Shown one piece after another: positions 5,105-11,433 of a DNA stretch of 11,892 bases. The position numbers and the translations under genes are program-made. Position 1 is the stretch's first letter. Each line of letters begins with the position of its first letter. Origin of the DNA: UBA2428 sp002343545 (GTDB lineage: Bacteria > Bdellovibrionota > UBA2428); assembly GCA_937952285.1 (NCBI GenBank), contig CALFZE010000061.1:1-11892 (forward strand), in the 5' to 3' direction. The notes below the pieces were generated by a model. The model saw only the letters and a program-made list of their open reading frames with translations, ran no database searches and was not told the DNA's origin.

Positions 5105-7772
5105 CTTCGGCCTCCTCGCTCGGATTCAGGAGGGCCCAGCCGATGCGCGTGCCGAGTCCCACGACGACGCAGAAGACGCCGGTGTCGAAGGCGAGCGCCG
5201 TGCCCAGACCGTAGGGGCCCATGAAATGTTCGAAGAAAGCCGCGCCGAAGATGAGCGGAGCGGCCGCCGTCAACCAGGCGAGCGCGAGGCCGACCACGCA
5301 AAGGACTTCGGGCGGAATCGAGAAGAAGCGGCGCGCGGCCGGAACCCCACGGGCCGCGGCGTAGAGCACGAGCCCCAGGGCGGCCACGAGCCCCGCGATG
5401 AAGCCGCCGCCCGGGTCGTTGTGCCCGCGCCAATGCAAGAAGGCCGCGATGAGGAAGGTCACGGCCACCGCGAGGCCGGCGACCCCGCGCAAGAGGGCGG
5501 ACTCGCTGAGACGCCGACGGATCGGCGCGGCCAACGAGCGATTCCAGAGCGCGAAGATACCGAGCCCGGCGATGGCGAGAACCGAAATCTCGCCGAGCGT
5601 ATCGAAGCCGCGGTAGTCCACGAGGATCGTATTGACGGCGTTAGCGCCGTGGGCGTCCGGGAGCGAGCTCGCGAGGAAGAAACGCCCGAGCCGCTCCGGC
5701 GTCTGGCCGTTCACCATGACGAGCGACAGGAAGGCCATGACGAGACCGAAGGCCGCGGCGAGTCCGGCCCGCGCCGCGCGCCCCACGCGTCCGATCGCCT
5801 CGAAGCCGGGAATCCGGGGATCGCGTTCTCCGAGCCGACCCAGCAGATAAAGCACGAGCAGAAAACTCACCGCTTCGATGAGCAGTTGGGTCATGGCGAG
5901 ATCCGGCGCCCGGTAAACCACGAAGTAGGTCACGAGGAGAAAGCCGCTGATCGACAAAACGACGATCCGCGCGAGGTTGCCGCGCGCAAAAAGGGGCGCG
6001 AAGGCCGAAGCCGCGAGCAGCAGCGCGATCGCGATACGGTCCGCCGATCCCCAGGCGATGCCCGGTACGAAGCTCGAATCGACGAAGGGGAGCAGGCGCC
6101 AGAGCAAGAAGGCCACGAAGCTCGTCGCGACGAGGGGGAGAAAGAGCTGGGGACGGTCGTTCTGCGCCCAGGCGACGAGGCGCGCGCAGAACTTGGGAAA
6201 AGCGTCGAGCGCGGCGTCGACCGGCCGCGCGAGATCGAGCGACGCGGGGGCGTGCCAGCGGTGAAAGCCGCGGGCGCCGCCCGCCAAGCGGTAGAGGATC
6301 GCGCCCACGACGAAAATCCCGAGCGTCGTCTGCCAGCCCGCGAAGGGGGAGGGAGCTTGCGGCGTGAGCAGCCCGTAGGCGAGACCGGCGAGCGCGATCG
6401 CCAAGGCCGGGAGCAGGCCCGTCGCCGAGGCGTGGGTCGGGTCAGCCGGATCGCGCTCCTCGCCGCCGAAGATTCCGCCCAGGAGACGTCCGGCGAGGGC
6501 GACCTTGAGCGCGCCCGCGACGAGAAGGGCGACGAGCAGGGCCGAGGCCCAAGGTGCCGGCCAAAGTCCTTTGAGGGGCGTCGTCAAGAGCTCCTTGGCG
6601 ACGAAGCCCAAGCTACCGGGCAGCGCCACGAGCGAGGCGCAAGCGATGAGCGTGATGAGGGCGGCCAGGGGCGCCTTGGGCAAGAGTCCACCGAGTCGTC
6701 GGAGATCCCGCGTGCCGGTGAGATGCTCGAGGTAGCCCGCGACCATGAAGAGGGGGGCCTTGTAGAGGACGTGCGCCAGGAGTTGAACGTCGTCGGCGTG
6801 GGCCCCGATCGAGGGAGCGATGCCGTAGTAGGCGACGAGCCATCCCAGGTGCGAGATCGTCGAGTAAGCGAGGATGGCCTTAAGGTCCTGCGCGAAGAGC
6901 GCCGCGATCGCGCCGAGCAGGAGCGTCGAGCCTCCGATCGTCACGAGGATCGGCGTGAAATCCGGCGCGCCCGCGAGCACGGGGGAGAGGCGGGCCAAAA
7001 GAAAGATGCCGAGCTTCACCATCGTAGCCGAGTGGAGGTAGGCGCTTACGGGAGTCGGCGCTGACATCGCGCGGGGCAACCAGAAGAAGAAGGGAATCTG
7101 CGCGGACTTGCCGAAGGCCCCGATCAGGAGCAGCGCGAGCGTCGCGGTCGGGTAAGGCAAGCCGTTCCAAACTTGCGGGCCCATGTCGAGGAGCTCGCCG
7201 ATCTCGAAGCTGCCGACCCCGAGGCCGAGCAAGAGGATGCCCGCGAGCAGGCAGAGCCCGGTCACCGAAGTCACGACGAAGGCGAGCCGGGCGCCGCGGC
7301 GCGCCTCGGCCCGTCGGAAATCGAAGCCGATCAGCAGGAAGGAAGCGACGCTCGTGAGCTCCCAGAAGAGAAAAAGCTGCAGCAGGTTCCCCGCGAGGAC
7401 GGTGCCCAGCATGGCCCCCATGAAAGCGATGAGCGAGAGGCTGAAAGTCTTGAGCGGTCGTTTGTCGTGGGCGAAGTAGTCGATCGCGTAGAGCGCGATC
7501 GCGAACCCGACGCCCGAGACCGTGAGTCCGTAAAGGATCGAAAGTGGGTCGATCGTGACGACGAAGTCGAGCCCGAGCGACTCGATCCAGGGCAGGCGCC
7601 AGGCATGGGCCGCGGCCTGAGCCTCGGCGCGCAAGCGCCAAAGCGCGACGAAGGAGGCTCCGGCGGCGGCGGCCAGGGCCCAAAGAAGCCGGCGGCCCCA
7701 GCGGGCCGGGGCCATGAGCACGGCCACGAAGGCCGCGAGGGGAGCAAGCAAGGCGCCGTAAGCTTCGATCAC
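5091..7772 (-). CDS. mrpA: Mrp Na+/H+ antiporter subunit A fused to subunit B
   Basis: This 893-residue protein is the largest Mrp subunit. Residues 1-about 500 form the NuoL-like part with E138 (FWELTS), K222 (GKSAQIPFFFWLP), H247 and K253 (LHSATMVKLG), D296/K298 (AQDLKA), H334/K338 and E394; E138, K222 and K298 correspond to positions shown to matter in Bacillus MrpA. Residues about 600-740 are the NuoJ-like C-terminal MrpA part with APDLAMTQLLIEA (622-634) and YRGFDTLGE (720-728). Residues about 760-893 form an MrpB domain with the diagnostic RGHNDPGGGFIAGL (782-795) and an FDTGVF motif (862-867). A+B fusion defines the six-gene (group 2) Mrp layout common in Gram-negatives. The start is GTG at 7770-7772, without a clear ribosome site, nine bases after the stop of the preceding GT87 gene; the next ATG would cut into TM1. 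Confidence 0.95.
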   Translation of the reverse strand: MIEAYGALLAPLAAFVAVLMAPARWGRRLLWALAAAAGASFVALWRLRAEAQAAAHAWRLPWIESLGLDFVVTIDPLSILYGLTVSGVGFAIALYAIDYFAHDKRPLKTFSLSLIAFMGAMLGTVLAGNLLQLFLFWELTSVASFLLIGFDFRRAEARRGARLAFVVTSVTGLCLLAGILLLGLGVGSFEIGELLDMGPQVWNGLPYPTATLALLLIGAFGKSAQIPFFFWLPRAMSAPTPVSAYLHSATMVKLGIFLLARLSPVLAGAPDFTPILVTIGGSTLLLGAIAALFAQDLKAILAYSTISHLGWLVAYYGIAPSIGAHADDVQLLAHVLYKAPLFMVAGYLEHLTGTRDLRRLGGLLPKAPLAALITLIACASLVALPGSLGFVAKELLTTPLKGLWPAPWASALLVALLVAGALKVALAGRLLGGIFGGEERDPADPTHASATGLLPALAIALAGLAYGLLTPQAPSPFAGWQTTLGIFVVGAILYRLAGGARGFHRWHAPASLDLARPVDAALDAFPKFCARLVAWAQNDRPQLFLPLVATSFVAFLLWRLLPFVDSSFVPGIAWGSADRIAIALLLAASAFAPLFARGNLARIVVLSISGFLLVTYFVVYRAPDLAMTQLLIEAVSFLLVLYLLGRLGERDPRIPGFEAIGRVGRAARAGLAAAFGLVMAFLSLVMVNGQTPERLGRFFLASSLPDAHGANAVNTILVDYRGFDTLGEISVLAIAGLGIFALWNRSLAAPIRRRLSESALLRGVAGLAVAVTFLIAAFLHWRGHNDPGGGFIAGLVAALGLVLYAAARGVPAARRFFSIPPEVLCVVGLALAWLTAAAPLIFGAAFFEHFMGPYGLGTALAFDTGVFCVVVGLGTRIGWALLNPSEEAEDGSV

Positions 7773-7781
7773 GCGAACGTT

Positions 7782-9065
7782 CTAGGACGCGTCGCCTTTT
7801 CTCGCAACCGGCGCGAAGCTTCGCGCGACGTCGCGCGCAAACCAAAGCGTCATCAGCGCCACGGCCAGATTCCGCACGACGAAGATTCCCGTCGTGAAGA
7901 GATCGCCGTTGATGAATTGGGCGTAACGCAAATCGAAGCCCCAATACGTCGTGCCGTAGGCCAGCAGCGCGAAGCTCGCGAGCCAAAGGGAGCGACGCCG
8001 CGCCACGAAAAGCGCGAGCAGGGGAGCGATCCAAAGCAAAAATTGGGGAGAGAAAACTCGCTGGCCCGTCACGAGCCAGAGCAAGATCAGCAAAATCCCT
8101 TTGGCGTGAAGCTCCGCGCGCTCGCGGGCCGGCATCGACTCGAGACGTCGAAATCCTTTGAGGTGGAGCCAGGCGAAGGCGGCGCCGAGCGCGATCCAGC
8201 CGAGCCAGCGCGAGAGAAAATCGACGACTCCGGGGATGGAGTGCGGGGCGATGTGCAGCGCGCCCCATTTGTGGATGATCTCGACGCCCGGTGCGCCGAA
8301 GAGCTTGGGCAGGAAGAGGAGCGAGGCCCAAGTCGCTTCGATTTGGATGCTTCGCTCGCCGTGATCCCCGAGGCTCGACACGAGGGCGCCGCCCGAAAGC
8401 AAAACGAAAAACAGCAAGATCACGACGGAAGGCACGAAGGCGAGCACGACCTTCGCGGCGCGCTCAAAGACGGCGGGCAGTCGCGAACCCTTCGGCCCGG
8501 GCTCGTCGAAGGCCACGCTCCACGGCGCCCAGAAGAGCGGGAGCAGCTTGACGAGAAAGAAGAAGTTCCATGTGAAGAGACGAAGCTTCCCGCGGCCCGC
8601 GCGAAAGGCCTCGACGGAAAGGAGCGCGCCGAGCGCCATGAGCAAATCGAGGCGGTCGTAGAGCAGGTGCCCCTGGAGAAGTCCGAACGCGGCGTAGAGT
8701 CCCCAGGCGACGGCTCGGCCGCGCGCCGCGAGGCCGAGGTCGAGCCGGGCGACGCGGGCCATGAGCCAAAGGATGAGCCCGTCCACCGCGAGAAAAAGAA
8801 CGTGGTAGGCGACGCGGTAACTTTCGAAGGAGGGGTCGCCCCAGGCCGGCGGCGAGGTGAAGAGCAGCGCGGCCGGGGGGTAAGGAAAGAAATAGTCGCG
8901 GTACGCGAAGCGACCGACTTCCAAGCCCTGGATGGCGGAGTGGTGGTAGATGAGCAAATCCGAAATGTAGGGGCCCCAACCGAAGGCGATCCAGAGGCGG
9001 CTGAGCACGAGCAGGGCGAAGACGACGACTTCGATCCGCGCCCAAGCGGACGTCGAGATTTTCAA
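7782..9065 (-). CDS. GT87/DUF2029-like polytopic membrane protein (GT-C glycosyltransferase fold)
   Basis: This is a 427-residue protein with roughly ten hydrophobic helices. The first non-cytoplasmic loop reads ISDLLIYHHSAI...G.FAYRDYFFPYPPAALL (residues 34-67): an Asp (D36) followed by a Y...G...Y...YPP pattern, as in GT87 (PimE-like, DUF2029) enzymes that transfer sugars from polyprenyl-phosphate donors on the outer face of the membrane. A later VFSPQFLLWIAPLLA segment near 349-363 also fits this group. D36 is the expected catalytic base by analogy with PimE; donor and acceptor are unknown. The start is TTG at 9063-9065: it overlaps the upstream stop as TTGA and has GGAAGGGAG seven bases upstream. 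It ends nine bases before mrpA, so it likely shares the Mrp transcript. Confidence 0.72.
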   Translation of the reverse strand: MKISTSAWARIEVVVFALLVLSRLWIAFGWGPYISDLLIYHHSAIQGLEVGRFAYRDYFFPYPPAALLFTSPPAWGDPSFESYRVAYHVLFLAVDGLILWLMARVARLDLGLAARGRAVAWGLYAAFGLLQGHLLYDRLDLLMALGALLSVEAFRAGRGKLRLFTWNFFFLVKLLPLFWAPWSVAFDEPGPKGSRLPAVFERAAKVVLAFVPSVVILLFFVLLSGGALVSSLGDHGERSIQIEATWASLLFLPKLFGAPGVEIIHKWGALHIAPHSIPGVVDFLSRWLGWIALGAAFAWLHLKGFRRLESMPARERAELHAKGILLILLWLVTGQRVFSPQFLLWIAPLLALFVARRRSLWLASFALLAYGTTYWGFDLRYAQFINGDLFTTGIFVVRNLAVALMTLWFARDVARSFAPVARKGDAS

Positions 9066-9616
9066 GGGGTCGCTCCCTTCCGGCCGTGTTGGCGCGTGTA
9101 CTCGAACATGACGACGGAGGCGGCGACGCTCACGTTCAAGCTCTGCACGGCTCCGAACATGGGGATGGCGAGCGGACGCACGTCGGGAAAATCCTCGGGA
9201 CGGAAGCTCACGCCGTGCTCCTCGTGGCCGAGCACGAAGGCGGACTTCTCCGGCAGCTCGAGCACGCCCAGGTCGGTCGCGCCGGCTTGGCCCGGGCCCG
9301 GAGGCAAAAGGGCGAAGATCGTAAAGCCTTCGGTGGTGAGCGCGGCGTGGGCCTCTTCGAAGCTCGCGAGAAAACGCGCCGGGACGTAACGAAAGGCGCC
9401 CTGCGCGGGGTAGGGATTGAACTGCGAGATCCCGATCAGATCCACGCCGGCGGCTCCGAAGGCCTGCGCCGAACGGAAGATCTTGCCGACGTTGTAAGTC
9501 GCCTTGAGCCCGTCCAGGACGATGCGGAAGGGAAAGCGCCCCGCCTTCGCGAAGAGACGGTTGTACCGTTTCTCTTCCTCAAACTTGCGGCGAGTTTTTC
9601 CCGGCGAAACGCTCAT
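9062..9616 (-). CDS. SpoU/TrmH-family (SPOUT) RNA 2'-O-methyltransferase
   Basis: The 184-residue protein shows the three SPOUT motifs of the SpoU group. Motif 1 is YNVGKIFRSAQAFGA at 41-55 with N42 and the catalytic-type R48. Motif 2 is FVLGHEEHGVS at 127-137 with E132. Motif 3 is IPMFGAVQSLNVSVAASV at 151-168 with N161 and the knot-forming SLNVS. Such enzymes use S-adenosylmethionine to 2'-O-methylate tRNA or rRNA riboses; the exact RNA target is not readable here. It is a minimal form without an N-terminal RNA-binding domain, only a basic, Arg/Lys-rich lead of about 30 residues. I chose ATG at 9614-9616; a GTG at 9638-9640 would add eight residues and lengthen the overlap with the upstream gene from 38 to 62 bases. 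The downstream GT87 gene overlaps by four bases. Confidence 0.88.
   Translation of the reverse strand: MSVSPGKTRRKFEEEKRYNRLFAKAGRFPFRIVLDGLKATYNVGKIFRSAQAFGAAGVDLIGISQFNPYPAQGAFRYVPARFLASFEEAHAALTTEGFTIFALLPPGPGQAGATDLGVLELPEKSAFVLGHEEHGVSFRPEDFPDVRPLAIPMFGAVQSLNVSVAASVVMFEYTRQHGRKGATP
9073..9081 (-). promoter_or_regulatory. Ribosome-binding site that decides a TTG start
   Basis: The minus strand reads GGAAGGGAG here, inside the last codons of the RNA methyltransferase gene, seven bases before TTG (9063-9065). It supports the TTG as the start of the downstream GT87-like gene, with the upstream stop codon embedded in TTGA. This points to translation re-initiation coupling the two genes. Confidence 0.6.
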
Positions 9617-10739
9617 AGCTCGATCCGAGAACCATGACACAAAGGATCCAGACTAGAAAGGCCGCGCCGGGCTTCGAGAGATATTCTGTTTGCCAGGCGA
9701 AGCGGAAGGCCTTCGGCCAAAGGTCGGTGTAGACCACGGTGCCAAAAAAAGCGGCCAAGAGGCCACCCCAACGGAGCCAACGCTCGGGACGCGCCAAGAG
9801 GACGGCGTAGGCCGGGGCGAGTAGCACGAAGGTCGGCGATTCCGAGCCGCTGCTCAAAAGCAGCAGGGCCGCGGCGCCGAGCGCCCAAAGTTCCGGTCGC
9901 GGCGCCCGGTGCCCGCGCGCGGCCGCGCGGGTCTCCCCCACGAAGGCGAGAGCCGTGACGAGCGCGATCCCGAGCTGAGCGGCGCGCGCGAGGGTCGGGT
10001 GGCCGGCTTTGCGCAGCAGGGTGTAGGCGTCCAGGAGCTCGCTGCGTCCGAGGTCGCGCGCGAGGGCCTGGCCCCATTCCAGGTGGAGATCCGCCACGCC
10101 GCGAAACCCCGTCGGCACGAACGGAACGACGACGAAGAAAAGCACGGCCGCCGTCGCGAAGAAGACCGTCCAGGTCCGCGGGCGAAAAGGCCAGAGCGCC
10201 GCGCCCAAGAAGGCCGCCGGCAAAACTTTCACGGCGAAGCCCAAGCTCCACCAAGCCCCCGCGCGTTCCCCGCGACGCGCGTGGAACGCGAGCGCGCCCA
10301 GCCAAAGGAAGCCGGCCAAAAGCCCGTTGCATTGTTGGTAACGGAGCGAGATGTCGAGCTCGAGCAGGGCGAGCGCGATCGCGGCGACGCTCCAAGCTCC
10401 GCCGAGGCCGAGCGCGCTGACCCAAAACACGAGCGCCGCGCAGAGGGCGAAGGCGTTGAACGCCGTCCAAATCGAAAGCCGTAGCGCGGTCGGCTCCGGC
10501 AGGAAGTCGTAGGCGAGCGCGAAGGCGGGGGCGTACTTGAAGCGATCCGCGCCCGCGGGCGGTTCGGCGTAGGGATTCTCGCCCATGCGCAGACGCTCGG
10601 CCGCGACTTCGTAGGTTCGCGTGACGACGTTCGGTCCGCGGCGGAGGATCTGTGGCAACGTCGCGAGGCAGGCCAACAAGGTCACGCCCGCGATCGTCAA
10701 AAGAAGATTTCGTCTCAGATCCAGGAAGCGATGCCGCAT
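9579..10739 (-). CDS. GT87/DUF2029-like polytopic membrane protein, second copy
   Basis: From the ATG at 10737-10739 the protein is 386 residues with a short basic N-terminus and about nine to ten hydrophobic helices. The first loop has YEVAAERLRMGENPY...FKYAPAFALAY (43-77), matching the DUF2029/GT87 pattern of an A..L..G.nPY run and a FKY.P segment. A QQCNGLLAG segment and a GFAVKVLPAAF segment, both common in this family, lie in the next third. Unlike the other GT87-like gene in this cluster, no Asp occurs at the expected place four residues before Y43 (V39 instead; E44 is the nearest acid). Membrane sugar transfer is therefore less certain. It is the promoter-proximal gene of the long minus-strand train. 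An upstream ATG at 10785-10787 would add a hydrophilic 16 residues and lie in the divergent promoter gap, so I do not favour it. Confidence 0.7.
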   Translation of the reverse strand: MRHRFLDLRRNLLLTIAGVTLLACLATLPQILRRGPNVVTRTYEVAAERLRMGENPYAEPPAGADRFKYAPAFALAYDFLPEPTALRLSIWTAFNAFALCAALVFWVSALGLGGAWSVAAIALALLELDISLRYQQCNGLLAGFLWLGALAFHARRGERAGAWWSLGFAVKVLPAAFLGAALWPFRPRTWTVFFATAAVLFFVVVPFVPTGFRGVADLHLEWGQALARDLGRSELLDAYTLLRKAGHPTLARAAQLGIALVTALAFVGETRAAARGHRAPRPELWALGAAALLLLSSGSESPTFVLLAPAYAVLLARPERWLRWGGLLAAFFGTVVYTDLWPKAFRFAWQTEYLSKPGAAFLVWILCVMVLGSSYERFAGKNSPQV

Positions 10740-10810
10740 AGCTTTGCGACGACTAGGGTGGTGGATGCGGGATAAGTCTGTCAACATGGGGGCCAGCAGA
10801 AGGAGTCGCC
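10740..10810. promoter_or_regulatory. Divergent intergenic region, likely promoters for both directions
   Basis: This 71-bp gap separates the start of the long minus-strand gene train from the plus-strand ferritin-like gene. A perfect TTGACA lies on the minus strand (10784 down to 10779), but no good -10 hexamer is seen at 16-18 bases; CCTAGT about 21 bases on is the nearest. On the plus strand a GATAAG at 10771-10776 is a possible -10 without a clear -35. The plus gene has a strong ribosome site, AGAAGGAG at 10798-10805. Promoter activity is inferred from layout rather than from clear hexamers. Confidence 0.35.
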
Positions 10811-11245
10811 ATGAGCAAAAGCAAAAACAACAAGGTCCTCTTGGAGCGAATGAACGAAATCCTCGAGAGCGAGCTCTCCGGGGTCGTGCGCTACCTGCAT
10901 TATTCCTTCATGGTGCGCGGCACGGGCCGCATCCCGATCGTGAAGTGGTTCCGCGACCAAGCCAACGAGAGCATGGATCACGCCGTGCAGATCGGCGAGA
11001 AGATGTCGTCGCTCGGCGGCCACCCTTCGCTCAAGGTCCGCACGGTTCCCGAGACGAAGACCCACAACGTCGTCGAGATCCTCAAGGAGAGCCTCGAATT
11101 CGAGCGCAAGGCCCTCGCGATGTACGTCGAACTACTGCCGAACTGCGAAGGCGACATCGCCCTCGAGGAACTCGTCCGTTCCCTCGTGCGCGAAGAGCAA
11201 GAGCACATCGAAGAAGTCGAGAAGATGCTCCTCGAGCCCAAGTAA
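10811..11245 (+). CDS. Ferritin-like (bacterioferritin-related) diiron-type protein
   Basis: This 144-residue, all-alpha, charged protein has the four-helix pattern of the ferritin-like superfamily. Candidate metal ligands are E21 in helix A (ESELSGVVRY), E53 and H57 in helix B (ANESMDHA), E96 or E98 in helix C (SLEFERKA), and E129/H132 in helix D (EEQEHIEE). This matches the E, ExxH, E, ExxH plan of bacterioferritins except that helix B spaces Glu and His by one extra residue. The phrase GGHPSL after helix B fits a soluble bacterioferritin-like group that I recall. The role is probably iron binding or oxidation, or protection from peroxide; heme binding is not established. ATG at 10811 has AGAAGGAG five bases upstream. 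The gene stands alone between a divergent gap and a strong terminator, so it is probably monocistronic. Confidence 0.8.
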   Translation: MSKSKNNKVLLERMNEILESELSGVVRYLHYSFMVRGTGRIPIVKWFRDQANESMDHAVQIGEKMSSLGGHPSLKVRTVPETKTHNVVEILKESLEFERKALAMYVELLPNCEGDIALEELVRSLVREEQEHIEEVEKMLLEPK

Positions 11246-11266
11246 GCTGCCCGCTTTAAGGCCGTT

Positions 11267-11286
11267 TTGGTCATTTTAATGGCCAA
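11267..11286. repeat. Small inverted repeat after the ferritin-like gene
   Basis: TTGGTCAT and ATGGCCAA pair over eight bases (one G-T wobble) around a TTTA loop. It lies 22 bases past the ferritin-like stop codon and just before a much stronger terminator. No T-run follows, so it is more likely a transcript-end hairpin or a chance palindrome than a terminator. Confidence 0.35.
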
Positions 11287-11300
11287 CGCCCAATCGGATG

Positions 11301-11339
11301 CCCCGCGAATCGGCCGGAAGGCCGCTCGCGGGGTTTCTT
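11301..11339 (+). terminator. Rho-independent terminator of the ferritin-like gene
   Basis: CCCCGCGA (11301-11308) pairs with TCGCGGGG (11326-11333). An inner stem CGGCC/GGCCG closes a GGAA tetraloop of the stable GNRA type (11316-11319). The stem runs straight into TTTCTT on the plus strand. It lies about 55 bases after the stop codon and isolates the ferritin-like gene from the downstream membrane-protein gene. Confidence 0.88.
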
Positions 11340-11433
11340 CGTTCCGGGGCCGGTGCTACGCTGTGGGGCGATGCGAGGCCGGCCGAAGGTCGGAAGCTCG
11401 CGCGCTTAAAATTGAGTTTCAGGAGGTTTAGTG
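11340..11433 (+). promoter_or_regulatory. Leader of the PuuD-like gene with consensus ribosome site
   Basis: Because a terminator ends at 11339, this 94-base gap must hold the promoter for the next gene. AGGAGG at 11421-11426 is a perfect ribosome site, seven bases before ATG 11434, in a locally AT-rich patch (11406-11420) within GC-rich DNA. I see no convincing -35/-10 pair; TACGCT near 11353-11358 is a weak -10 candidate. Confidence 0.45.

Noticed and set aside
5226..7064. Plus-strand open frame of 612 codons opposite mrpA
   Set aside because: It is antisense to conserved MrpA coding sequence, and its Arg/Glu-rich composition shows no recognisable motif.
7173..9389. Very long plus-strand open frame (738 codons) across the mrpA, GT87 and methylase genes
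   Set aside because: It lies antisense to three well-supported genes and its product is a low-complexity Arg/Glu/Gln-rich string without domains, as expected from GC-rich codon bias.
9617..9640. Upstream GTG start for the RNA methyltransferase
   Set aside because: It would deepen the overlap with the upstream gene, adds no conserved residues and has no better ribosome site.
10740..10787. Upstream ATG for the first GT87-like gene
   Set aside because: It adds a polar stretch before the natural basic N-terminus and takes up most of the divergent promoter gap.
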